Source: Bacteroidaceae bacterium (GTDB lineage: Bacteria; Bacteroidota; Bacteroidia; Bacteroidales; Bacteroidaceae). Taken from it: a DNA stretch of 50,897 nucleotides. The notes under the pieces are model-generated. The model searched no databases, was not told the origin of the DNA, and saw only the letters and a list, made by a program, of their open reading frames with translations. Location of the stretch: NCBI GenBank assembly GCA_017940185.1, contig JAGAZE010000015.1:1-50897 (forward strand). Reading direction: 5' to 3'. How positions within the stretch are numbered: position 1 is the first letter of the stretch; each line of letters opens with the position of its first letter. Position numbers and translations under genes: made by a program. Shown here piece by piece: positions 6,979-15,182 of this stretch.

Positions 6979-9258
6979 ATGGTACAGCTTGACACACTCA
7001 ATGCCCAACAGTTGGCAGCCGTAGAATATATCGACGGCGCCTCACTCGTCATTGCCGGTGCCGGGTCGGGAAAGACGCGCGTGCTCACCTATAAGATTGC
7101 CTATCTGGTGGATTGCGGACTCGAACCCTGGCGCATTTTGGCACTCACCTTTACCAACAAGGCCGCCAACGAGATGAAAGAGCGCATCGGTCAGCTTATT
7201 GGACCCGACCGGGCACGCTACCTGCACATGGGCACATTCCACAGCATCTTCGCACGCATACTGAGGAGAGAGGCTCAGAGCATGGGATATACATCGGCCT
7301 ACACCATCTATGACGAGACCGACAGCCGCCAGCTTATTAAGCAAATAGTGAAAGAACTGCAGCTCGACGACAAAGACTATAAACCCGCCACTTTGCATGC
7401 GCACATCTCCATGGCAAAAAACTTCCTCGTGCTGCCCGATGCCTATGCTAAGCATGCAGCCTACCGGCAACGCGACAAAAATGCCAAACTGCCACGCACA
7501 GCAGAGATATACCAGATATACCAGCAACGACTCAGGCAAAGCAATGCCATGGACTTCGACGACCTGCTCGTCAACACCTATCTGCTCTTCGAACAGCAAC
7601 CCGATATCCGACAACATTACGCACAGCAATATGGATTCGTGCTGGTGGACGAGTATCAAGACACCAACTACGTGCAGCAGTGCATCCTGCTACAGCTCAC
7701 CCGCGAGCACCAGCATGTGTGCGTGGTGGGCGATGACGCACAAAGTATCTACGCTTTCAGGGGAGCCAATATCGACAATATTCTTGACTTCCAACAGCAG
7801 TACAACAATGTGCAACTATTCAAGTTGGAGCGCAACTATCGCTCTACCGAGCGCATCGTGGGTGCCGCCAACAGCCTCATACAACACAATGAACGCCAGA
7901 TACAGAAGGAAGTGTTCAGCCAAGAAGGCGAGGGCAGTCTGCTCATGCTGCAAGCCTGCATCGACGACAAGCAAGAGGCTACTTACGTGGCCACAACCAT
8001 AGCGCAGCAACATCGCCGAGACCACACCCCCTACAACGATATGGCAGTGCTCTATCGCACCCATGCGCAGAGCCGAGTCATAGAAGAACACCTGCGCAAG
8101 ATGCAGATACCCTACCGCATCTACGGAGGGATGAGTTTCTACCAACGCAAAGAGGTGAAAGACATCATGGCCTACCTGCGCCTGCTCACCAACCCCAGCG
8201 ACGACGAAGCACTGCGACGCATCGTCAACTATCCTGCCCGCGGCATCGGAGCAACCACATTGGGTAAGCTGAGCGACGCAGCACGCAGCAGAAACCTCCC
8301 CATCTGGGACATGCTCAGCGATCAATGGCTCCTATCGCTGCCCGTCAACAGTGGCACACGCAACAAGTTGCTTCAGTTTCGCAACATGATGACCACTTTC
8401 GCCCTCGCTGCCCGTGAGCAAAATGCCTATCAGCTGACCCTCAGCGTGGTGAAGGAAAGTGGTATTGCCGATGACCTGAAGGCCGACCTCTCGGTAGAAG
8501 GCTTGGTGCGCGTCGACAACATGCAAGAACTGTTGGCCAGCGTGCACGACTTTGTGGAAACCAGCAAACAGCTGTCGCCCGACCTGCTTCCCACCGTCGA
8601 CCTCTACCTGCAAGATGCTGCCCTGCGTACCGATGCCGATGAGCCACAGGCTGCCGACGAAGATGCCGTGACACTCATGACGGTGCACAGTGCCAAGGGA
8701 TTGGAATACGACACCGTGTTTGTCGTGGGTCTCGAAGAAAATGTGTTTCCCTCGCAACGCTCTATGCAGTCGTTGCGCGAACTGGAAGAAGAGCGGCGGC
8801 TGCTCTATGTGGCCATCACACGAGCCAAGCACACATGCTGTCTCAGCTATGCCGAAAGCCGTTTCCGCTATGGCGCGACGGAGTTTAACCGCCCCAGCCG
8901 CTTCCTGCGCGACATCGACAAGAGTTTTCTGCGCACATCACCCACCGCACCGCCCCTGCCAAGTGGCCACCGCATACGCATACAACAGCCTGAGAGAAAG
9001 GGGCGACGCCTCATCCCGTGGGTACGCAGCCAGCGCAACACTTCACCAGATACCATCAACAGCAGCACTGCGACAGCCAACACTACAGCCAACAGCTGCT
9101 ATCCACCCGGATGCCGAGTGCGGCACAGCCGTTTTGGAGAAGGTACGGTGGTGGAATGCCAAGGTAGCGGCGACAACCTGATGGTGAAAGTAAATTTTGA
9201 TAAAGTAGGAGAAAAACAACTGTTGGCCAAATTTGCCAAACTCGTAATCCTTTCATAA
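6979..9258 (+). CDS. pcrA: UvrD/PcrA-type superfamily 1 DNA helicase
   Basis: The 759-residue protein has the full set of SF1A helicase motifs: the Q-motif region LNAQQLAAV, Walker A GAGSGKT (27-33), motif II VDEYQDTN, motif III VVGDDAQSIYAFRGA, motif IV region ERNYRST, motif V TVHSAKGLEYDTVFVVGLEE and motif VI YVAITRAK. These enzymes unwind DNA 3' to 5' in repair and replication restart. The C-terminus (PPGCRVRHSRFGEGTVVE...) matches the Tudor-like tail of PcrA-type helicases, which contacts RNA polymerase in Gram-positive PcrA. Length is normal for the family. It starts 61 bases after mtgA. The last codons overlap the -33/-7 promoter of the next gene, so nhaD can be transcribed independently. 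Confidence 0.93.
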   Translation: MVQLDTLNAQQLAAVEYIDGASLVIAGAGSGKTRVLTYKIAYLVDCGLEPWRILALTFTNKAANEMKERIGQLIGPDRARYLHMGTFHSIFARILRREAQSMGYTSAYTIYDETDSRQLIKQIVKELQLDDKDYKPATLHAHISMAKNFLVLPDAYAKHAAYRQRDKNAKLPRTAEIYQIYQQRLRQSNAMDFDDLLVNTYLLFEQQPDIRQHYAQQYGFVLVDEYQDTNYVQQCILLQLTREHQHVCVVGDDAQSIYAFRGANIDNILDFQQQYNNVQLFKLERNYRSTERIVGAANSLIQHNERQIQKEVFSQEGEGSLLMLQACIDDKQEATYVATTIAQQHRRDHTPYNDMAVLYRTHAQSRVIEEHLRKMQIPYRIYGGMSFYQRKEVKDIMAYLRLLTNPSDDEALRRIVNYPARGIGATTLGKLSDAARSRNLPIWDMLSDQWLLSLPVNSGTRNKLLQFRNMMTTFALAAREQNAYQLTLSVVKESGIADDLKADLSVEGLVRVDNMQELLASVHDFVETSKQLSPDLLPTVDLYLQDAALRTDADEPQAADEDAVTLMTVHSAKGLEYDTVFVVGLEENVFPSQRSMQSLRELEEERRLLYVAITRAKHTCCLSYAESRFRYGATEFNRPSRFLRDIDKSFLRTSPTAPPLPSGHRIRIQQPERKGRRLIPWVRSQRNTSPDTINSSTATANTTANSCYPPGCRVRHSRFGEGTVVECQGSGDNLMVKVNFDKVGEKQLLAKFAKLVILS

Positions 9259-9263
9259 CTTTG
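9232..9263 (+). promoter_or_regulatory. Near-perfect Bacteroidota promoter for nhaD
   Basis: TTTG (9232-9235), a spacer of exactly 20 bases and TAACTTTG (9256-9263) match the TTTG / TAnnTTTG consensus. The element overlaps the 3' end of pcrA. The predicted transcription start falls on or next to the nhaD ATG at 9268. Confidence 0.75.
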
Positions 9264-9267
9264 CCAC

Positions 9268-10656
9268 ATGACACTACTTATCGTCGCCATCATCGTCATC
9301 GCCTATGTGCTCATCGCCAGCGAGCGACTCACGCACATCAACAAAGCCACCGTGGCCATATTTGCAGGAACGGTAGGCTGGGTGATCTATATATGCTTCG
9401 GTGCCGACTTTGTCAATAGTCAGTATCAGGCAGAGTATTTCAACTGGCTCAACGATGCCGCCTCAACGAGCCACACCGTGAAGCAGTATATCGCTGAGCA
9501 TATCTTCTTACCCTATGTGGCCCGTGTGGCAGAGATAGCACTCTTTCTGCTTGCCACGATGAGCATCGCCGACATTCTTATCACCAACGGCTGTCTCGAC
9601 TACCTGCGTGCCCGTATGCGGACACGCCACGCACGACAGCTGTTGTGGATGCTTACGGCAGTCACATTCCTCATCTCCGCCAATCTCGATAACCTCACCA
9701 CCACCATTGTCATGCTCATGGTGATGCGCAGCATTGTGGCAAGCCGCCGTCAGCGCTGGCTATATGGCTCTGCCATCGTCATAGCAGCCAATGCCGGCGG
9801 AGCGCTCACTGTGATTGGCGAACCCACAGGGCTCTATCTGTGGAACATCAAGGCCGTCACAGCATCCATATACTCACTACACCTGCTGCTGCCCACACTC
9901 ATAGCATGGGCAGTGCCCACCTACCTCATCGGACGTATGCTACCCGATAGGGTTGACATTGAATCGCAAGTGTCGGCATACCGCGACAACACTGACTCAC
10001 GATGGCTTTATGTCAAGCAGTTTGTTATGCTCTTCATAGGCATTGGCGGACTGTGGACCATCCCCACGCTCTACAACATCACGCACCTGTCGCCCTTCCT
10101 CGGCGCACTATGCGTGCTCTCGCTGCTATGGCTCGTCAACGAACTCTTCAATAGGCAGGCCATGCAGACGGGGCAAACCATCATCCCACGCATTCCTAAG
10201 GTGCTGCAATATGAGACAGTGCAGACCATCCTGTTTGTCATAGGCATCATGCTGTCCATCGGTGTGGTGAAAGAGACGGGTGCCGTACGCTGGCTCACGC
10301 ACATTCTCGACGAAACATTCCACAACGTGTGGCTTGGCGGCATGCTTGCAGCAGCGGTGAGCAGCGTGCTCGACAACTTTGCCACCACCATCTCCTTCTT
10401 CTCCTTCCACGATGTGGCAGCACCCAACCTGCCGCCGGAGAGCTTCTACACCAACTTCCAACAGGACGGCAACTCTTGGAACATCATTGCCTACTGTGCT
10501 GCCGTGGGAGGCAGTTTCCTGCTCATAGGCAGCATGAGCGGACTGGCACTGCTGAAGTCGGAACGCATCAGGCTGGGATGGTATTTCCGCAACATTGGCC
10601 TCAAGGCAGTGCTGGGATGGGCCATAGGCCTTGGGGTAATGTATCTGCTGAGCTGA
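9268..10656 (+). CDS. nhaD: NhaD-type Na+/H+ antiporter
   Basis: The 462-residue polytopic protein belongs to the ion-transporter superfamily of NhaD and ArsB-like carriers. It begins directly with a membrane segment. The NhaD-typical segments SANLDNLTTTIVMLMVMRSI and AANAGGALTVIGEPTG are present, and a second half-repeat contains SSVLDNFATTISF, consistent with an inverted repeat fold with paired N/D sites. The predicted function is exchange of cytoplasmic Na+ (or Li+) for external protons. The start ATG 9268 lies only 4 bases after the -7 promoter box, so the transcript may be leaderless. The alternative GTG at 9307 would remove half of the first helix. The small HAD-like gene follows after one base, suggesting co-transcription. 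Confidence 0.9.
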   Translation: MTLLIVAIIVIAYVLIASERLTHINKATVAIFAGTVGWVIYICFGADFVNSQYQAEYFNWLNDAASTSHTVKQYIAEHIFLPYVARVAEIALFLLATMSIADILITNGCLDYLRARMRTRHARQLLWMLTAVTFLISANLDNLTTTIVMLMVMRSIVASRRQRWLYGSAIVIAANAGGALTVIGEPTGLYLWNIKAVTASIYSLHLLLPTLIAWAVPTYLIGRMLPDRVDIESQVSAYRDNTDSRWLYVKQFVMLFIGIGGLWTIPTLYNITHLSPFLGALCVLSLLWLVNELFNRQAMQTGQTIIPRIPKVLQYETVQTILFVIGIMLSIGVVKETGAVRWLTHILDETFHNVWLGGMLAAAVSSVLDNFATTISFFSFHDVAAPNLPPESFYTNFQQDGNSWNIIAYCAAVGGSFLLIGSMSGLALLKSERIRLGWYFRNIGLKAVLGWAIGLGVMYLLS

Positions 10657-10657
10657 T

Positions 10658-11086
10658 ATGGATATAGTACAAGCCTTTCGCTCTGCCTTCCGACGTAAGC
10701 AAGAGAAGTGCTGGGAGAAGATTTTTGTGGTGGTCGACATCCACGACACCGTTCTGCATGCCTCCTACCACAATGCCGAACGCTATCGCTTCTTTCCGCA
10801 TGCACGGCAGGCGTTGCGCATCCTCTCACAACGCAGCGACGTGTGCCTCATACTTTGGAGCTCCTCCTACCCCGATGCATTGCAACGCTATGTCGACTTT
10901 TTCAGTCGTCAAGGCATACGCTTCAACCATGTGAACTGTAATCCTGAAGTGGACAACACCTCACTTCAAGACTTTAGCCATAAACTCTATTTCAACGTAG
11001 GCATCGACGACCGTTTCGGTTTCCAGCCACAAACAGATTGGAAACAGCTGAAGGATTATCTGACCCTGGCATGCACTGACGAGTAG
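10658..11086 (+). CDS. Small HAD-superfamily-like protein with altered motif I
   Basis: The 142-residue product has the order of HAD motifs: motif I VVVDIHDTV, motif II LILWSSS, and a motif IV-like GIDDRFGF near the C-terminus. In motif I the nucleophile Asp is present, but the residue two positions on is His instead of the Asp that normally acts as general acid/base. The protein is short and lacks room for a cap domain. It could be a phosphatase or nucleotidase acting on a large substrate, or a binding protein. The start is one base after the nhaD stop. It converges on the GH25 lysozyme gene, with a perfect inverted repeat between them. Confidence 0.65.
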   Translation: MDIVQAFRSAFRRKQEKCWEKIFVVVDIHDTVLHASYHNAERYRFFPHARQALRILSQRSDVCLILWSSSYPDALQRYVDFFSRQGIRFNHVNCNPEVDNTSLQDFSHKLYFNVGIDDRFGFQPQTDWKQLKDYLTLACTDE

Positions 11087-11097
11087 GACAGCAATAT

Positions 11098-11156
11098 CAC
11101 AAAGCGAGCACGAAGACTCACAATTACCCTCTGTGCGCCTTCGTGCTCGCTTTGTG
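11098..11156. terminator. Perfect 18-bp inverted repeat between convergent genes
   Basis: CACAAAGCGAGCACGAAG (11098-11115) pairs fully with its complement at 11139-11156 across a 23-base loop. It lies between the convergent HAD-like and GH25 genes and is probably a bidirectional terminator, although neither side has a long T-run. Confidence 0.6.
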
Positions 11157-11180
11157 TCGGCATAGTCAACACAACAATCA

Positions 11181-11885
11181 TCACCTTCCCCGGTGCCGGA
11201 ATCGTATTTCGCGCATGCCGTGCTTACCCATAAACCGGCTTTTGTCCACATAGGTGTTCACTCCGTTGATGCGCCCTTTGCCTGTGTATTGCCACATAGT
11301 GATGTCGCGTTCGTCGGCCAGACGCGGTTCATGCGCCGTGTATTGTGCTATCATGAGCGGATAGCCATCGAGCTTGCCCACCAAGTAGCGGTTGTAGAAG
11401 TTGGTATAGGTGTAGAGCAACGGTTTCTGCCGGTAGGCATGCTCCACCAAACCGATGAAGGTGAGCAGGCTGTCGCAGAAAGCATCCACCGACATTCCCT
11501 TTGGCATCACCTCGATATCGATCATCGGTATCAGGTCTTGGTCGGCAGGGCGGCATTGCGCCATGAAGTTTTGCAGCTGCAGGTGCTGGGGCACCAGGGG
11601 GCGATAGAAATGATAGGATCCCACTTTCAGTCCGGCGGCATGCGCCATCTCAATGTTGTGCTTGTATTTCACATCTACGTGGTCGCGTCCTTCCGTAGCC
11701 TTCAGGTACACATACATCATCTTGCTGTTGTTGCCCACGGCATCCCAGAACACTTCGCCCTGATAGCGGCTCATGTCGAGTCCGTGAATGTGTTCGCAAG
11801 TGTCTTCGCACATCACGTAAGGATCTTGTGCCAACAGAGGTAATGTGGCAAACGCCAACAAGATGGTAAATAGTATCTTTTTCAT
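11181..11885 (-). CDS. Glycoside hydrolase family 25 lysozyme-like protein, secreted
   Basis: The 234-residue precursor has a signal peptide (about 1-19, ending LLAQ) and a single GH25 domain. The signature residues are Asp37 in GLDMSRYQG and the pair Asp123/Glu125 in MIDIEV, as in the N,O-diacetylmuramidases of this family, which cut the MurNAc-GlcNAc bond of peptidoglycan. The C-terminus (MWQYTGKGRINGV...VDKSRF) matches the family's final strand. The likely role is wall remodelling or attack on other bacteria from the periplasm or outside. A -7 box lies about 55 bases upstream of the start, and the gene appears monocistronic. Confidence 0.9.
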   Translation of the reverse strand: MKKILFTILLAFATLPLLAQDPYVMCEDTCEHIHGLDMSRYQGEVFWDAVGNNSKMMYVYLKATEGRDHVDVKYKHNIEMAHAAGLKVGSYHFYRPLVPQHLQLQNFMAQCRPADQDLIPMIDIEVMPKGMSVDAFCDSLLTFIGLVEHAYRQKPLLYTYTNFYNRYLVGKLDGYPLMIAQYTAHEPRLADERDITMWQYTGKGRINGVNTYVDKSRFMGKHGMREIRFRHRGR

Positions 11886-11940
11886 AACAGGTGGATAATA
11901 TTATCTTGCGTGGGGTAGGGGAGTTGCGCTCATTGCGCGG

Positions 11941-11948
11941 CAAAGGTA
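11941..11948 (-). promoter_or_regulatory. Promoter -7 box of the GH25 gene
   Basis: On the - strand the site reads TACCTTTG followed by C. A clear -33 TTTG is not seen. The predicted leader is about 50 bases. Confidence 0.55.
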
Positions 11949-12062
11949 GCAATTTTTAGCGGTTACGGGTACTTTCTGTCTCAAAAAGCAAAGTGTCTGT
12001 CTCTTCGATTTCCTGTTTCTCGCTGTTAAACAGGCAGTTTCCGTACATTCTTTCAAGTGGTG

Positions 12063-12170
12063 TCGGCAGTTAGGCAATACTTGCGTTGTGATTGAGGCCC
12101 GATTGCGTTGTGATTGAGGCCCAATTGCGTTGTGATTGAGGCCCAATTGGTAGGCAGTTGGGCAATACTT
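12063..12170. repeat. Tandem array of a 22-base unit with flanking copies
   Basis: Three consecutive 22-base units (12081-12102, 12103-12124, 12125-12146) share the core TTGCGTTGTGATTGAGGCCC. Units 2 and 3 are identical and unit 1 differs at one position. The array is flanked by two nearly identical 18-base copies of GGCAGTTRGGCAATACTT (starting at 12065 and 12153). A palindrome CCAATTGG (12143-12150) sits at the array's right end. Confidence 0.85.
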
Positions 12171-12201
12171 AGAGTGTGATTGGGCAACACTCACGCCGCA
12201 A

Positions 12202-12242
12202 CGAAAAACAGACAGGCAACCAATAGGTTTACCTGTCCGTTT
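12202..12242 (-). terminator. Rho-independent terminator of the tcdA run
   Basis: On the - strand a near-perfect stem (AAACGGACAGGTAAACC pairing with GGTTGCCTGTCTGTTT, loop TATT) is followed by TTTTT. The 5' arm overlaps the tcdA stop codon, so the end of the gene is also part of the terminator. Confidence 0.7.
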
Positions 12243-13008
12243 GCACGCATGTCAGTTGTCTTATCACTTCTGCCGCTGCTATGAGTCCTGCCGTGGCCGG
12301 CACGCAGGTGTAGGATGCCGGCACGCGTTGCTGTCGTCGCTGTTCGGTGTGCGTGGTGTGTGATGGCAGTTCTGCTTCGCTGTGCGCTGTGACGATGGGA
12401 TGTGCCGCATCGAGGAGTTGAGGTTTGCGCGGTGGCTCCGTACTGCTCACCACCTGAATGTCGGTGATGCCCTCCTTACGCAGCGTGCGGCGCATGACGC
12501 GTGCAAGGGGGTCGATGTCGGTCTTGTCTAGGGAGGTGAGGCGCAGTAGGGTAGGGTCGAGTTTGTTGCCAGTGCCCATGCAAGCGAGGAAAGGGATGTG
12601 GAGACGGTGGCAGCGCCGTGCCAATTCGAGTTTGGCTGCTACCGTGTCGATGCAGTCGACTACGAAGGAATATTGACCGAGGTCGACAGCGTCGGCATTG
12701 TCGGGCAGGTAGAACATGCGGTGGGTGTATACCACGCACTGTGGGTTGATGTCGGCGATACGCTGTCGGGCAACGTCCACCTTGTATTGTCCAACGTTGG
12801 AGTGTAGGGCGATGACTTGCCGATTGATATTGCTCATTGCCACGGTGTCGTTGTCGAAAAGGCTGAGCTGTCCTATGCCACTGCGTGCCAGTGCCTCTAC
12901 GACGTACCCTCCCACGCCACCAATGCCGAAGACGGCAACGTGAGCTTGCTGCAGCAGTTGCATGGCATCGGTGCCGAGCAGCATGGTGGTGCGATCGAAG
13001 GCGTGCAT
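12229..13008 (-). CDS. tcdA: tRNA threonylcarbamoyladenosine dehydratase (TcdA, ThiF/E1 family)
   Basis: The 259-residue protein has the E1-like nucleotide-binding motif GIGGVGG (28-34), the following SFxDNDTVxxSNINRQ segment that contacts ATP, and VVDCIDTVAAKLEL. These features, together with PFLACMGTGNKLDP, are typical of TcdA (CsdL/YgdL). TcdA uses ATP to cyclise the t6A base at tRNA position 37 to ct6A. The C-terminal third contains a Thr/Gln/Arg-rich variable segment and then the conserved GLIAAAEVIRQL helix. It follows ridA by 16 bases and ends in a terminator, so it is the last gene of the fabD-GH13-ridA-tcdA run. Confidence 0.9.
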   Translation of the reverse strand: MHAFDRTTMLLGTDAMQLLQQAHVAVFGIGGVGGYVVEALARSGIGQLSLFDNDTVAMSNINRQVIALHSNVGQYKVDVARQRIADINPQCVVYTHRMFYLPDNADAVDLGQYSFVVDCIDTVAAKLELARRCHRLHIPFLACMGTGNKLDPTLLRLTSLDKTDIDPLARVMRRTLRKEGITDIQVVSSTEPPRKPQLLDAAHPIVTAHSEAELPSHTTHTEQRRQQRVPASYTCVPATAGLIAAAEVIRQLTCVQTDR

Positions 13009-13024
13009 GGTGAGAGAGGAGCGA

Positions 13025-13402
13025 TTACTTTGCTGCGATGCACTCTATCTCTACGCGCGCCTGTTTGGGCAACTCCTTGACGGCGAAGGCCGAGCGTGCG
13101 GGGAACGGCTCGTGGAAGAATTCGGCGTATACCTCGTTCATGGCGCCAAAGTCGGCCATGTCGGCAAGCAGCACAGTGGTCTTCACCACGTTTTCCATAG
13201 TGAGTCCTGCGGCTTCGAGCACGGCCTGCACATTTTGCAGCGACTGTCGTGTCTGCTCCTTGATATCGTCGGAGGGGAAGGCACCAGTTGCGGGGTCGAT
13301 GGGCAGTTGGCCAGAGGTGAAAACAAGGTCGGTAGTGGCGATACCCTGACTGTAGGGACCGATAGCTGCGGGGGCAGCGTTGGTGTGAAGGGAAGATTTC
13401 AT
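13025..13402 (-). CDS. ridA: RidA-family enamine/imine deaminase
   Basis: The 125-residue product is a complete RidA (YjgF/YER057c/UK114) protein. It contains GPYSQG near the start, the central TSGQLPIDPATG segment, and the C-terminal RSAFAVKELPKQARVEIECIA with the Arg that binds the carboxylate of the substrate. The family hydrolyses reactive 2-aminoacrylate and related enamines formed by PLP enzymes, protecting the cell from their damage. Length is standard. It is transcribed with tcdA (16-base gap) and probably with the amylase gene upstream (97-base gap without a visible promoter box). Confidence 0.93.
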   Translation of the reverse strand: MKSSLHTNAAPAAIGPYSQGIATTDLVFTSGQLPIDPATGAFPSDDIKEQTRQSLQNVQAVLEAAGLTMENVVKTTVLLADMADFGAMNEVYAEFFHEPFPARSAFAVKELPKQARVEIECIAAK

Positions 13403-13499
13403 AAGTGATGTGCTTTGTTGTTGAATAGTTGGGTTTTACATACACCGCGATACGGTGCTATAGGTAATGAGAATATGGATGATGACAGTGTAGCTCCAA

Positions 13500-15182
13500 T
13501 CATTCTCCGTCTGTCATTAATTGAAACACGTGTGTGCCGTAGGCTATGGTGCTGATTTCTATTGCCTTGTCGGCCTGGATGTGTAGCGTGATAGGCGTGT
13601 CGGTGTCGTTGAGCAGGTCGTGAGCTTGGTAGATGTGCTCCTTGATGCCGAGCCACTCAATAGCGTGGTTGGGTATGTGCAAGGAGATGGTGGCGGGTTG
13701 CACGTTGAAGTTGGCTATGCAGAGCAGCAGTTGACTGCCATGTTGTCGGAAGAAGGCGAACTGTCGGTTGATGTGTGGGTTGACATACATGAGGTCGAAC
13801 ATTCTTCCTTCGCTCAGTGCGGGCTGTGTGTTGACCAGGTTGAGCATTTGCTGATAGCACTGCTCCAGTCGGCGTTGCTTTCGTGTGAGTTTGCGCCGTT
13901 GGAAGAAGGTGCGTTGCAAGCTTTCCACGCACCAGTAGTCGTAGATGGTGGTTCGTCCGTCGCCTTGACTGTAGCCCTCCTTCTCGTCGCCTTGCTCGCC
14001 CACCTCTTGGCCGGCATAGATCATGGCGGGGCTGTTGCGCAGGCAGAGTGCCACCAGCATGGCAGGCAAGGCGGCTTCGGCTGAGTCCAACAATTGTTTG
14101 GACGCTACACGCTGTTCGTCGTGATTTTCGATGAACGCCAACATGTGTTCTGCAATGTCGTCGGTGCGTTGCCAGCAGCGTGTGATGTCGTGCGTGGACC
14201 ATTGCTGCCGACAAATGGCGATGAGTGTGTCGTAGAGTCCCACCTTGTCGTAGAGCATGCTGAACCCCGCTTGCAGCAAGGGACGATACATCCCCTCGTC
14301 GTACACCTCGGCGATGAAGTCTACGTGGGGAAACTCCTTGTGCATCAGCGGTATCACCCATTGCCAGAAGGCCAGCGGCACCATGTGCACCATGTCGCAT
14401 CGGAAGGCATCAACACCCTGCTGTGCCCAAAAGCGCAGGATGTAGAGCATGGCAGTCCATGTGGCTGGCACTGCTCCGTCGGCACCGACGGGAGCCAGTT
14501 GTGTGCACAAGGGCGGACAACCATAGTTGAGTTTGACGGTGTCGTACCAATCATTCATCGTGGGATGGGCATGAAACTGGTCGTTGCCTGTGGCGCGTGC
14601 CGGCTCTTCGTGGTAGGTGCCGATGGGGAAGTCAGGAGCGAAGCACTGATGGGGCAGGTAGTAGAAGTTGTTGTCGGGTGCAAAGGCACATGTCGTGTCG
14701 TCGTTTTCGCCCAGATTGCAAACGCCCTTTGGCGCAGCGATGGAACGGTACTGTCGTGCCACATGATTGGGCACGAAGTCGATAACAATCTTCAGTCCTG
14801 CCTTGTGTGTGCGTGCAACGAGCGACTGCCATTCTTTCATGCGCAGGTCGACATTGGTGGCCAAGTCGGGGTCGACGTCGTAGTAGTCGGCAATGGCATA
14901 GGGCGAACCCGCCTTACCCTTCACGATGTGTGGGTCTTGCTTGGGAATGCCATAGGCAGAGTAGTCGGTGGCAGTGGCATGACGTATGATGCCTGTGAAC
15001 CACACGTGCGAGGCTCCCAGTCGCCTGATGCGCCGCAGCACGGTAGGTGTGATGTCGCCCAACTTGCCACATCCGTTTTCGTCTATTGTCCCTCCGGTTT
15101 TCTGTTCTCGCCGTTGTGGCATGAGCAGGCGCGGGAAGAGTTGATAGATGATGGTTTTCCGCTTGCTGCTATGCGATGCCAT
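13500..15182 (-). CDS. GH13 alpha-amylase-family glycosidase, cytoplasmic
   Basis: The 560-residue protein shows the four GH13 regions: I VIDFVPNH (133-140), II GVDAFRCDMVH (catalytic nucleophile Asp263), III FIAEVYDE (acid/base Glu292) and IV FIENHDEQR (Asp355). No signal peptide is seen, so it probably acts on intracellular alpha-glucans or maltodextrins. Specificity (amylase, neopullulanase or transferase) cannot be read from the sequence. The C-terminal beta domain has the usual features. Its start overlaps the end of fabD by 14 bases, which implies coupled expression with fatty-acid synthesis genes, an unusual pairing. Confidence 0.88.
   Translation of the reverse strand: MASHSSKRKTIIYQLFPRLLMPQRREQKTGGTIDENGCGKLGDITPTVLRRIRRLGASHVWFTGIIRHATATDYSAYGIPKQDPHIVKGKAGSPYAIADYYDVDPDLATNVDLRMKEWQSLVARTHKAGLKIVIDFVPNHVARQYRSIAAPKGVCNLGENDDTTCAFAPDNNFYYLPHQCFAPDFPIGTYHEEPARATGNDQFHAHPTMNDWYDTVKLNYGCPPLCTQLAPVGADGAVPATWTAMLYILRFWAQQGVDAFRCDMVHMVPLAFWQWVIPLMHKEFPHVDFIAEVYDEGMYRPLLQAGFSMLYDKVGLYDTLIAICRQQWSTHDITRCWQRTDDIAEHMLAFIENHDEQRVASKQLLDSAEAALPAMLVALCLRNSPAMIYAGQEVGEQGDEKEGYSQGDGRTTIYDYWCVESLQRTFFQRRKLTRKQRRLEQCYQQMLNLVNTQPALSEGRMFDLMYVNPHINRQFAFFRQHGSQLLLCIANFNVQPATISLHIPNHAIEWLGIKEHIYQAHDLLNDTDTPITLHIQADKAIEISTIAYGTHVFQLMTDGE

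Larger units (their letters stand above)
11886..12228. other. Intergenic region between the GH25 gene and tcdA
   Basis: It holds the GH25 promoter box (11941-11948), a tandem array of a 22-base unit with flanking degenerate copies (12063-12170) and the terminator that ends the tcdA run (12202-12242). The open frame across the repeats on the - strand has low-complexity content and is not considered a gene. Confidence 0.6.

Noticed and set aside
12081-12146. Tandem 22-base units considered as a CRISPR array
   Set aside because: The units are directly contiguous with no spacers, and no cas genes are near.
11901-12194. 97-codon - strand frame over the 22-base repeats
   Set aside because: It only translates the tandem repeat and the GH25 promoter region, and has no family resemblance.
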